A stretch of DNA of 64,000 nt from Ruminococcus sp. (GTDB taxonomy: Bacteria > Bacillota > Clostridia > Oscillospirales > Ruminococcaceae), in assembly GCA_015066805.1 (NCBI GenBank), contig SVNP01000007.1:22648-86647 (forward strand), written 5' to 3'. Within the stretch, counting starts at the first letter, position 1. Every line of letters starts with the position of its first letter. Position numbers and translations under genes: made by a program. Of this stretch, positions 51,080 to 59,202 are shown piece by piece. Under the pieces are notes generated by a model, which was not told the origin of the DNA, ran no database searches, and saw only the letters and a list, made by a program, of their open reading frames with translations.

Positions 51080-52027
51080 TGTCTGTACAGCAGAGGTGCT
51101 GCTCTCCCGCTGGGGGAGCAGAAGCAGCACCGCCAGCCCTATCAGCAGCATCAGTGTGACCGCCGCACCGCCTTCCGGACCAAAGCTGCCGCCGTGGAGC
51201 CAGTCATAGCCTTCCTTTTGGGTAAAGGTAAACAGATTTGCTTCCAGCACAATGCCGCTGACCTTCTGCCCGAACAAATTGCCCTGGGCACAGTTCCAAA
51301 AGGAATGCATGGCGGCAATGCCCCAGACGCTGTCTGTCCGCAGATAGTACAGCGCAGCCACAATGCCGTAAAGAGTCAGGTTTACCACGGAAAACAACGT
51401 AATACCGTCATTTCCCAGATGTGCTGCCGCAAAGATCACGGCGCTGATACCAATGGCGACCCATCGGTTGGCACCCATACCAAGACTGATCATCAGATGA
51501 CTGCGGTAAACGACCTCTTCGCTGAGTCCCTGTATCATCCAGCCGATGACAAACAGCAGCAGCATACCTGCATTGCCGCTGAATGTAAAGCCTGTGAACT
51601 CCAGACCGCCGCCCAGCCAGGCAAGGCCTACGGCACCGCCCATCATGGCAAGTGCCACGGCAATGCCCACAAGATAATCACGGATACAGCAGCGGGCGGT
51701 AAAGCCCATACTGCGCAGACTGCGGCGTTCCGCCAGCAGACAGTACAACACGCTGATTACAATAGGGACGGCACACAAAAACAGCATCAGCAGCAGCTCA
51801 GCGTCACCGCTCAGCAGCGCATCAAAGGATTCATCACCGAACACGATGACCATAAAAATAGATAAGGCTATGATGACAAACGCCTGTATCAATGTGCTGA
51901 TCAGCACGGTACCGCCGAAGATCGGCAGCACCATATACCATTGTTTCAGCAGATTATACTTTGCCTCTGCCTTTGCCCGATGAAACACGGGCTGCACCTT
52001 CGATAATTTCCAGTCCGGTTGTTTCAT
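51077..52027 (-). CDS. CPBP-family intramembrane metalloprotease
   Basis: 316 residues with about eight membrane helices. CPBP (Abi/Rce1-like) motifs: 'LSEEVVYRSHLM' (the E-E-x3-R motif), 'IFAAAHLGN' and 'AAMHSFWN' supplying the catalytic Glu and His residues. Such proteins process prenylated or small peptides, or act in bacteriocin self-immunity. The ATG at 52027 overlaps the stop of the LRR protein gene (ATGA), so the two are translationally coupled and may work on the same envelope process. Confidence 0.88.
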   Translation of the reverse strand: MKQPDWKLSKVQPVFHRAKAEAKYNLLKQWYMVLPIFGGTVLISTLIQAFVIIALSIFMVIVFGDESFDALLSGDAELLLMLFLCAVPIVISVLYCLLAERRSLRSMGFTARCCIRDYLVGIAVALAMMGGAVGLAWLGGGLEFTGFTFSGNAGMLLLFVIGWMIQGLSEEVVYRSHLMISLGMGANRWVAIGISAVIFAAAHLGNDGITLFSVVNLTLYGIVAALYYLRTDSVWGIAAMHSFWNCAQGNLFGQKVSGIVLEANLFTFTQKEGYDWLHGGSFGPEGGAAVTLMLLIGLAVLLLLPQRESSTSAVQT

Positions 52028-53505
52028 GATTTCACCTGTTTCTTTCTCATTCGGATGCAGATGGTGACCAGTCCGCCCACGATCAGTACCGCACCGACGA
52101 TCACAGGGATCACCCACCCCTTACTTGCCGTGGGAGAGCCTGCATTCCGTGCAGTGGAAAGGGTAGTGGTGGTGCTGGTAGTGACCTCCGGTGTGGTTTG
52201 GGTCACTTCATCGGAGTAGGGCTCGACTGCGACCGCAGCGGATTTTCCGTAGTTTTTCACCGCCTCGGCATTGGAATACACAGTAAAGCCCTCCTGCTTC
52301 AGCAAAGCATCGGTCTGAACATCCAGAACATAGCCCAAAGCGTATTCCCCCACAGACTGCACTGTTACAGGCAGGTTCAGGCTTTCCAGCGCATCGCAGG
52401 AAAGGAACGCGCGGCCGCCCAGATGCTCCAGCTTACTGCCGATGTTAATGAATTTCAGGGTTTTGCAGCCGTAGAACGCCATATCATCTATTCGGCTAAC
52501 GGAATCCGACGTAGTGACCACCTGCAGGGAGGAACACTTATAAAAGGCCGCCTTGCGGATCTCTGTAACGGAAGCCGGCAGATGTACGGTAGTAATAAAG
52601 GGGTTGCCTTCAAAGGCGGAACGGCCGATGATGGCAACGGAATCGGGAACAGTAACCTCAGGGCCTTCTCCCTTATATGCCACCAGAATATTGCCAAGGG
52701 TTACAAAATCGCCCTTGTATTCACGGAACCATTTGGTATTGTAGAGGGCATCCGGCTCCAGACGGGCAAAGGTTGCGGGGGCATGGATGGTTCCCAGGGA
52801 CACACAGTTATCAAAGGCACCCTCCATGATCTGCGTCACGGAATCGGGAATGGTGATGCTCTCAATGCTCTGCTGATCGGCAAAGGCGTAGTAGCCGATG
52901 GTTTTTACCGTATCGGGGATCACCACATCCTTCACATCGGCACCGCCCTGATAGGCATACAGCACACCATCACCCAGAATAATACAGTCATCGGTAATGC
53001 TGCGGATAAAGGCGGTATCCTCAAAGGCACAAAAACCGATCTCCGAAACGGTTTCCGGTATCACTACGGTTTTGAGCTGCGTACAATCCTGAAAAGCCGA
53101 ATAACCGATATACACACAATCCTCGGGAATGGTAAGATTCAGCAGATACTCACAACCCATAAAGGAGTAATCTCCGATCTCCCGCACGGTTTTGGGCAGA
53201 ATCACCTCATCGGCAAAGCAATACTGAAAGGCATAGGGGGCAATTTTGGTCACAGGGCAGCCCTCAATGGTATCCGGAATGGTCACTACCGTTTCATTGA
53301 GCCATGAAAACGCCGTGATGACAGCTTCTCCGTCTGTGATCTCATACTGCAGCGCCTCTATTACGGGACGTGTGGTGGTAACGGTGGTTTCGGCCGTAGT
53401 CGTTGTGGTGGCAGAAGTGGTGGTTTCTGCCCCGCAAGGTACTGCCCATGCCGAACAAAGGGCGGCAGCAGTCAGCAGCATGGCGGCATACTGTTTTACT
53501 TTCAT
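52024..53505 (-). CDS. BspA-type leucine-rich repeat surface protein with C-terminal membrane anchor
   Basis: 493 residues. Signal peptide 1-26 ('AVPCGAE'), a short Thr-rich segment, then about 12 LRR_5 repeats (residues 55-410) of the form 'IGxxAFxxCxxLxxVxIPxxV'. A Thr/Ser stretch and a C-terminal membrane helix (about 462-484) followed by 'RMRKKQVKS' anchor it outside the cell. BspA-type proteins bind host or matrix components. It begins 14 bp after the kinase gene of a two-component system and overlaps the CPBP gene, so all four genes appear to be one unit. Confidence 0.88.
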   Translation of the reverse strand: MKVKQYAAMLLTAAALCSAWAVPCGAETTTSATTTTTAETTVTTTRPVIEALQYEITDGEAVITAFSWLNETVVTIPDTIEGCPVTKIAPYAFQYCFADEVILPKTVREIGDYSFMGCEYLLNLTIPEDCVYIGYSAFQDCTQLKTVVIPETVSEIGFCAFEDTAFIRSITDDCIILGDGVLYAYQGGADVKDVVIPDTVKTIGYYAFADQQSIESITIPDSVTQIMEGAFDNCVSLGTIHAPATFARLEPDALYNTKWFREYKGDFVTLGNILVAYKGEGPEVTVPDSVAIIGRSAFEGNPFITTVHLPASVTEIRKAAFYKCSSLQVVTTSDSVSRIDDMAFYGCKTLKFINIGSKLEHLGGRAFLSCDALESLNLPVTVQSVGEYALGYVLDVQTDALLKQEGFTVYSNAEAVKNYGKSAAVAVEPYSDEVTQTTPEVTTSTTTTLSTARNAGSPTASKGWVIPVIVGAVLIVGGLVTICIRMRKKQVKS

Positions 53506-53518
53506 GATTTTTCCTCGC

Positions 53519-54952
53519 TTATGTTTCGTTTTCACTGTCGGGATGAATGATAAACCAGAAATCGGAGCCGACCCCTACGGTACTCTCCACACCAAAGGCG
53601 TAATCGTGCAGACGCAGCACTGCCTTGACAATGGAAAGCCCCAGACCGGTTCCCATAATCTGCCGCTGATAGTTTTCACTGCGGTAGTATTTGTCGAAAA
53701 TACGGGAAAGGGTTTCCTGATCCATACCCGGTCCTTCATCCCGCACGGAAATACGGATGCCCTCCGGAGTATGGCTTTGGGTGATATAAATATGCTTGCT
53801 TTCGCCGGAATAATTCATGGCATTGTTGATGAGATTGCAGATCACTCGCTCGATTTTGCCCGCATCGCAGCAGACCTGTGCTTCTCCGTCGGTTTTCAGA
53901 TGGAACGTATAACCGGAAACCGCACTGAGCCCACGATACCGCTCAACGATATCCGTCAGGCGTGCTTCCATATCAAATACAGAGCGGTCCAGTGTCATGG
54001 TGCCGTTTTCCAGCTTGGAAAGATCCAGAATATCATTGACCAGCATTGTCAGGCGGTCGGTTTCTTCAATGATGACCTCCAGATGCTCCGCACGCTTTAC
54101 GGGGTTATCGCCGGAAAGATCACGGATCATTTCCGCATAGGCTTTCAGCATGGTCAGCGGTGTGCGTAAATCGTGGGAGGCATTGGCAATGAGATCCCGC
54201 TGCATGGAATCCACACGATTGATCTCACGGCTGGCATAGGTCAGAGTTTTGGCAAGGCGGTCTGCCTCGGAATAACCGCCGCCCTTAAACTGAATATCGT
54301 ACCGACCATGAGCAAGCTGCTCCGCATCCTTAGTGATCCGCACAATGGGATCGGAAAGCCGCTTGGAAACCACATAGGAGATCAAAAACGCCAGCACGAT
54401 CAGCATTAAGGTAATGGTCAGCAACTGCCGCTTTAAAATATCCACCGTAGAAGTAACCGGCACCAGCGGCGTGTTCAGCACCAGGTATCCTTCCGGTGCA
54501 TCGGCTGAACCGATGACGGAAGCATAGATCATAATATTGGAACGGGTCTGGGGGTTAAACTGCTTGCCGTAAATAATGCCGTCGCCATCGGCTTTTACCA
54601 GGCGGATGATATCCAAGGTCTGGTTGTTCAGCCCGTGGATCACGCAGTTAATACCCATCATATCCTTGGAATACACCACACGACCGTAACGATCCCGCAC
54701 CTCAATGCACATATCGTTTTCCACCGCCAGCTCGGTAAAAATGTCCTCATAGCCCTCTTTTTCGTACACGGTCAGCATAGTATCTGCCAGATGAATGATA
54801 TCATCGGTTTTCATGCTCTCGTAAAAGTTCTGCAAAAAGAGGATCTGGAAGGTCCAGATGAGTACGAACACCGCCATCAGGAAGATCATGAACCAGTACC
54901 AGATGTGAGAATGCATTCCAAAGCGGTGCCTGGGCAGTTTTTTACGCTTCAA
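53519..54952 (-). CDS. Membrane sensor histidine kinase of the LRR operon
   Basis: 477 residues: two membrane helices (about 17-38 and 172-195) flanking a roughly 130-residue sensor domain with PAS/CACHE-like 'MCIEVRDRYGRVVYSKD'. A HAMP follows ('DPIVRITKDAEQLAHGRYD'), then HisKA 'NASHDLRTPLTMLKAYAEM', N box 'NLINNAMNYSGES', G1 'DEGPGM' and G2 'GTGLGLSIVKAV'. The start overlaps the response regulator gene by 11 bp. Confidence 0.94.
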   Translation of the reverse strand: MKRKKLPRHRFGMHSHIWYWFMIFLMAVFVLIWTFQILFLQNFYESMKTDDIIHLADTMLTVYEKEGYEDIFTELAVENDMCIEVRDRYGRVVYSKDMMGINCVIHGLNNQTLDIIRLVKADGDGIIYGKQFNPQTRSNIMIYASVIGSADAPEGYLVLNTPLVPVTSTVDILKRQLLTITLMLIVLAFLISYVVSKRLSDPIVRITKDAEQLAHGRYDIQFKGGGYSEADRLAKTLTYASREINRVDSMQRDLIANASHDLRTPLTMLKAYAEMIRDLSGDNPVKRAEHLEVIIEETDRLTMLVNDILDLSKLENGTMTLDRSVFDMEARLTDIVERYRGLSAVSGYTFHLKTDGEAQVCCDAGKIERVICNLINNAMNYSGESKHIYITQSHTPEGIRISVRDEGPGMDQETLSRIFDKYYRSENYQRQIMGTGLGLSIVKAVLRLHDYAFGVESTVGVGSDFWFIIHPDSENET

Positions 54953-55607
54953 ACTTATATCCCATTCCTCTCAGGGTCACAATGAATTTACGGTACTCAC
55001 CCAGACTGCTGCGCAGCATTTTGATGTGGGTATCCACGGTACGGTCATCGCCGAAGAAATCGTACCCCCAGACCTGCTCCAGCAGCTTATCTCTGGTCAG
55101 AGCAAGGCCGCGGTTCCGCACCAGGTAAAACAGCAGATCGTATTCCTTGGGGGTCATGTTCACACGGCTGCCGTCCACATAAACCTCTCTGCCTGCCATA
55201 TCAATGGAAAGACCCTCAAACTGCATTTTTTCCTGCATCTGGCGGTCGCCCTCACCCCGCTTGCAGACAGCCTTGACGCGGGCCATCAGCTCCTTGGGGG
55301 AAAAAGGCTTTACCACATAGTCATCAATGCCCAGCTCAAAGCCGAACAGCTTGTCATATTCCTCACCTCTTGCGGAAAGCATGATGATGGGCATATTCTT
55401 CTGCTTGCGGATCTCCTTGCAGGCAGAAAAACCGTCCAGTCTGGGCATCATAATATCCATAATGATGATGTCAAATTCTTCATTCCGCACCAGATTCACC
55501 GCTTCCATGCCATCGGCGGCTTCGGATACGGTATATCCTTCAAATTCGGCGTATTCCCGCACCACACGGCGGATGTTGATCTCATCGTCTACGATCAGCA
55601 GCTTCAT
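54942..55607 (-). CDS. OmpR-family response regulator of the LRR operon
   Basis: 221 residues: receiver (DDE near residue 8, phospho-Asp in 'IIIMDIMMPRLDG', Lys in 'VVKPFSP') and winged helix ('DRTVDTHIKMLRSSLGE' recognition helix). First gene of the regulator-kinase-LRR-CPBP series, AAAGGAG upstream. It likely controls its own operon (inference from gene order). Confidence 0.94.
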   Translation of the reverse strand: MKLLIVDDEINIRRVVREYAEFEGYTVSEAADGMEAVNLVRNEEFDIIIMDIMMPRLDGFSACKEIRKQKNMPIIMLSARGEEYDKLFGFELGIDDYVVKPFSPKELMARVKAVCKRGEGDRQMQEKMQFEGLSIDMAGREVYVDGSRVNMTPKEYDLLFYLVRNRGLALTRDKLLEQVWGYDFFGDDRTVDTHIKMLRSSLGEYRKFIVTLRGMGYKFEA

Positions 55608-55660
55608 GATTCGGCTCCTTTCGGTTCTGTTGTGTTTTTTTGAGATATGGACACAGAATC

Positions 55661-55669
55661 ATCATACCA
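55661..55669 (-). promoter_or_regulatory. Possible extended -10 promoter of the LRR two-component operon
   Basis: Minus strand TGGTATGAT about 55 bases before the start at 55607. No convincing -35 lies at 17 bp, consistent with activator dependence. Confidence 0.4.
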
Positions 55670-55750
55670 TATCACGGGAAATTATAACAGAGGGCTGTGA
55701 AAATTTTGTGAAATTTGCCGTAAAATTTGTTTTTATTTCGCAGAAATCCA

Positions 55751-55779
55751 TTGACATTTACGGTGAATACTGGTATAAT
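55751..55779 (+). promoter_or_regulatory. Consensus promoter of pfk
   Basis: TTGACA, 17-bp spacer, TATAAT preceded by TGG, giving a leader of about 95 nt. Confidence 0.9.
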
Positions 55780-55878
55780 GTGGATACAGTATCTGCTGTA
55801 AAACCCGAATACACTGCACATAATATTGAAAACAAAGGCAAAGGCCTTGTACCTTGCCGTAAGAAAGGACAAACTTCA

Positions 55879-56961
55879 ATGAAAAAAAGAATCGGTATTT
55901 TAACCAGCGGCGGCGACTGCCCCGGCCTGAATGCGACCATCCGCGGCGTGGCAAAGGCCTGCTTTGAAATGATGGGCGAGGATCATGTAGAGATCGTAGG
56001 CATCTCCAACGGCTATTACGGTCTGATCCACAATATGTGCAAGGAAATGCAGCCCTCTGATTTTTCCGGCATTCTCACTCAGGGCGGAACCATTCTGGGT
56101 ACCAAGCGGCAGCCCTTTAAGATGATGACAGTCATCGGCAGCGATAATGTGGATAAGGTCAAGAGCATGAAGGAGACCTACAAAAAGCAAAAGCTGGACT
56201 GCCTGCTGACGCTGGGCGGCAACGGCACCCACAAAACCTCTCATCTGCTGGCAAGTGAGGGCCTTAACGTGATCGGCCTGCCCAAAACCATTGATAACGA
56301 CATTTTCGGCACCGATGTGACCTTCGGTTTCCATACCGCAGTGGATATCGCCACCGATGCCATTGATCGCCTGCACACCACCGCCGCATCTCACAGCCGG
56401 ATTCTGGTTTGCGAGATCATGGGCAATAAGGCCGGCTGGCTGACGCTGAACGCAGGTATTGCAGGCGGTGCGGATATCATCCTCATCCCCGAGATCCCCT
56501 ATGATATTGATGTGGTCTGCGAGGCTGTTATGAAGCGTTCCGCAAAGGGCAAGTCCTTCTCTATCATTGCAGTGGCAGAGGGCGTGTTTGATAAGGAAGA
56601 AGCTCTGCTGAAGAAAAAAGACCGTGCCAAAAAGCGGGAGGAAGCAGGTATTCTCACCGCAACCTCCCGGATCGCCGCACAGATCCAGGCAGGTACCGGC
56701 ATTGATACCAGAGTCTGTGTGCCGGGTCATATGCTCCGTGGCGGCTCCCCCAGTGCCTACGACCGTATTCTGGCAACCAAGTTCGGTGTACACGCCGCAA
56801 AGCTGATCCAGCAGGAAAAGTACGGCAGAACCGTTGCCATGGTCGGCGGCAAGGTCACCTCCAATAAGCTGGAGGATATCGCAGGTCTGACTAAATTTGT
56901 GGACCCCAAGGGTCAGCTTGTGCAGACTGCAAAGCGACTGGGCGTTTCCTTCGGCGACTGA
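55879..56961 (+). CDS. pfkA: 6-phosphofructokinase, mixed-substrate family
   Basis: Phosphorylates fructose 6-phosphate in glycolysis. 360 residues, a group related to TIGR02483-type enzymes. N-terminal 'GILTSGGDCPGLNATIRG'; 'GGNGT' at 113-117; 'PKTIDNDI' from 135. The residue after the Asn is Gly116 (ATP-type; PPi enzymes have Asp), whereas Lys136 is the residue common to PPi enzymes, the same pair known from ATP-using actinomycete enzymes. The Asp that usually binds Mg-ATP (G-G-D-G) is Asn115 here. 'PGHMLRGGSPSAYDR' completes the F6P site. ATP use is the better guess. Start set by AAGAAAGGACAA. Confidence 0.92.
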   Translation: MKKRIGILTSGGDCPGLNATIRGVAKACFEMMGEDHVEIVGISNGYYGLIHNMCKEMQPSDFSGILTQGGTILGTKRQPFKMMTVIGSDNVDKVKSMKETYKKQKLDCLLTLGGNGTHKTSHLLASEGLNVIGLPKTIDNDIFGTDVTFGFHTAVDIATDAIDRLHTTAASHSRILVCEIMGNKAGWLTLNAGIAGGADIILIPEIPYDIDVVCEAVMKRSAKGKSFSIIAVAEGVFDKEEALLKKKDRAKKREEAGILTATSRIAAQIQAGTGIDTRVCVPGHMLRGGSPSAYDRILATKFGVHAAKLIQQEKYGRTVAMVGGKVTSNKLEDIAGLTKFVDPKGQLVQTAKRLGVSFGD

Positions 56962-56984
56962 CCGGTTTTCTGTCAACACAAAAC

Positions 56985-57013
56985 ATCCCCCGAAGATCAC
57001 TGCTTCGGGGGAT
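56985..57013. terminator. Bidirectional terminator between pfk and the NCS2 permease
   Basis: A perfect 11-bp stem (ATCCCCCGAAG with CTTCGGGGGAT). The T-tract is moderate on both strands (ATATTTGC and GTTTTGTGTT). Confidence 0.8.
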
Positions 57014-57023
57014 ATTTGCATGA

Positions 57024-58397
57024 TTACAGGAATATGTACTTCAGAATAAACAGAACCGAAAGTACATACATCAGCGGTCTGACCCGTTTTGCTTTGCCGC
57101 TGAAGGCGTTGATAACAGTGTAGGAGATAAATCCGATGGAAATACCCTCGGAGATGCTGTAAAACAACGGCATGGCGATAACGCACAGATAGGCAGGTAC
57201 GGATTCGGTGAAATCCTCCTCACGGAAGCTGATCTCCGCAATGGTGCTGAACATCAAAAAGCCTACCACGATCAGCGCAGGTGCCGTTACAAAAGCGGGA
57301 ATTGCCGTAAACACAGAGGAGAAGAACATAGAAAGCAGGAACAGAATACCCGTTACCACAGCAGTCAGACCGGTTTTGCCGCCTGCGGAAATACCGGTTG
57401 CGGATTCCACAAAGGTGGTGGTGGTGGAAGTACCCAGCACTGCACCTGCCGACGTTGCAACCGCATCTGCCAGCAAGGCGGGCTTGATCTTAGGCAATCT
57501 GCCGTTTGCATCCAGCATTTTTGCCTTGGCACTGACACCCACCAGTGTTCCCAGTGTATCAAAGAAATCCACAAACAGAAAGGAACAGATAACCACAATG
57601 AAGTTAAACAGGCTCACATCGGTGAAATCTGCCTTGAAGCACTGACCAAAGGTCTTGGAAAGTGCGGAAAAATCGGTCATCTCCAGCTTAGGCAACAGCG
57701 TGTAGTATCCGCTTGCGGCATCCACAGTGTAAATGCCCGTAAGCTGGCAGAGAATACCCAAACCCCAGGTAATGAAAATACCCAGCAGAATCGAACCCTT
57801 GACCCGCTTGAAGTACAGCACTGCGGTGATCAGGGTGCCTACCAATGCCAGCAAGGCGGAAATACCCGCTGTGGAGAAATGCTCGGGGAAGCGGATAATG
57901 GTCACAAGAGTAGAATCCTCATTGACACACAGACCGCAGTTTTGCAGACCGATAAAGGCAATGTATACGCCAATACCCGCAGATACCGCTTTTTTCAGGG
58001 ATATGGGTATGGCATTGAACACAGCCTCACGCACATTTGTCACCGAAAGCAAAATGAAAATGATGCCTTCAATGAACACCGCAAGCAAAGCTACCTGCCA
58101 GGAATATCCCATGGTATTGACTACGGTATAGGCAAAAAAGGCGTTCAGACCCATACCTGCGGAAAGAGCAAAAGGCAGATTAGCCATAAAGGCCATCAGC
58201 AGGGTACCCAGGGCGGATGCAATACAGGTCGCCAGCAATACTGCGTTGCCATCCATGCCTGCATCGCCCAGCATTCTGGGGTTAATAGCCAGAATATAAG
58301 CCATGGTCATAAATGTGGTAATACCTGCGATGACCTCTGTTTTGAAATCCGTTTTGTTTTCTTTCAGATGAAAGAGCTTTTCCAGAAGATTCTTCAT
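57024..58397 (-). CDS. NCS2-family purine permease (AzgA/PbuG-like)
   Basis: 457 residues, about 12-14 membrane helices. 'FKTEVIAGITTFMTMAYILAINP' at the N terminus, 'GMGLNAFFAYTV' and 'DFFDTLGTLVGVSAKA' with 'LGTSTTTTFVESATGISAGGKTGLTAVV' later are typical of the AzgA/PbuG hypoxanthine/guanine/adenine proton symporters. The start overlaps the stop of hpt (ATGA), making a purine uptake-and-salvage pair. Confidence 0.93.
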   Translation of the reverse strand: MKNLLEKLFHLKENKTDFKTEVIAGITTFMTMAYILAINPRMLGDAGMDGNAVLLATCIASALGTLLMAFMANLPFALSAGMGLNAFFAYTVVNTMGYSWQVALLAVFIEGIIFILLSVTNVREAVFNAIPISLKKAVSAGIGVYIAFIGLQNCGLCVNEDSTLVTIIRFPEHFSTAGISALLALVGTLITAVLYFKRVKGSILLGIFITWGLGILCQLTGIYTVDAASGYYTLLPKLEMTDFSALSKTFGQCFKADFTDVSLFNFIVVICSFLFVDFFDTLGTLVGVSAKAKMLDANGRLPKIKPALLADAVATSAGAVLGTSTTTTFVESATGISAGGKTGLTAVVTGILFLLSMFFSSVFTAIPAFVTAPALIVVGFLMFSTIAEISFREEDFTESVPAYLCVIAMPLFYSISEGISIGFISYTVINAFSGKAKRVRPLMYVLSVLFILKYIFL

Positions 58398-58957
58398 ACT
58401 GTCACCTCGGCTGCATAATCAACGTCATATTCCGCAATATCCGGCAGATTCCGGAACAGCTCACCGCAATCCAGACCATACCCGATGACAAAACGATCCT
58501 CAATGGTAAACAGAACACGGTCTGCCTGAAAATCCACCACACGGCGGTCGGGCTTATCCAGCAGCGTAACTACCTCCAGAGAAAGAGGATTCCGCTGCTT
58601 CAGCCGTTCCACCAGCAGCGAAAGCGTTCTGCCGGTGTCCACGATGTCCTCCACCAGCACCACATGATAGTTACTGATGTCCTGATCCAGATCCATGAGG
58701 ATTTCCACCTCACCGCTGGAAACGGTGCTGTCAAAATAGCTCCTCACACGCATAAAGCCGATCTCACAGGGCACGGTGACCGCACGGCAGAAATCTGCCA
58801 TAAACACAAAAGCACCCTTCAGCACACTGACCAGCAGTAAAGGCTTGCCCTCATATTCTTTGCTGATCTCTGCACCGACTTCCGCAATGCGGCGGCGGAT
58901 CTCCTCCTTGGTGATGAGAACACCCTTTATCCTGCCCTGATATTCCTGCATATCCAT
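58394..58957 (-). CDS. hpt: Hypoxanthine phosphoribosyltransferase
   Basis: 187 residues. Converts hypoxanthine or guanine with PRPP to IMP or GMP. 'GKPLLLVSVLKGAFVFMADF', 'MRVRSYFDST' and the PRPP-binding 'VVLVEDIVDTGRTL' are all present. The start at 58957 follows AAAGGAGTGC by 7 bases; further upstream in-frame codons lie before the promoter-proximal leader and are not conserved. Co-transcribed with the NCS2 permease. GMP formed here would bypass the ammonia-limited GuaA step. Confidence 0.94.
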   Translation of the reverse strand: MDMQEYQGRIKGVLITKEEIRRRIAEVGAEISKEYEGKPLLLVSVLKGAFVFMADFCRAVTVPCEIGFMRVRSYFDSTVSSGEVEILMDLDQDISNYHVVLVEDIVDTGRTLSLLVERLKQRNPLSLEVVTLLDKPDRRVVDFQADRVLFTIEDRFVIGYGLDCGELFRNLPDIAEYDVDYAAEVTV

Positions 58958-58997
58958 GATAAAGCACTCCTTTTTTTCATAAAATTCCGCTCTTTTC

Positions 58998-59026
58998 ATT
59001 CTACATGGTTTTTCTTGAAATGTCAA
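58998..59026 (-). promoter_or_regulatory. Promoter of hpt-permease
   Basis: Minus strand TTGACA, 17-bp spacer, TAGAAT, about 41 bases before the hpt start. The leader is too short for a purine riboswitch. Confidence 0.8.
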
Positions 59027-59149
59027 GAATTTACAAGGGGATATCACTTATTTCCAAGGAACAACACAGGGAAATGCAAAAAATACAGCGACTTTACCGA
59101 AATCCAAAAAAATTTTCCCGGGGGACTTTCTTTTTTCCGAAAAATTATG

Positions 59150-59155
59150 TATAAT
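59150..59155 (+). promoter_or_regulatory. -10 box of the pyruvate formate-lyase operon
   Basis: A perfect TATAAT 48 bases before the ATG at 59203. The -35 region (TTTCTT at 17 bp) is poor, so an activator may be needed. Confidence 0.45.
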
Positions 59156-59202
59156 GTAAGGTAGAAGATTCTTTTCGAGCATTACAGCAAGGAGATAAGC
59201 GT

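Noticed and set aside
58958..59060. Purine riboswitch ahead of hpt-permease, and likewise ahead of guaA (45403-45467)
   Set aside because: Leaders are only about 35-60 nt and lack the conserved loop sequences of the purine aptamer.
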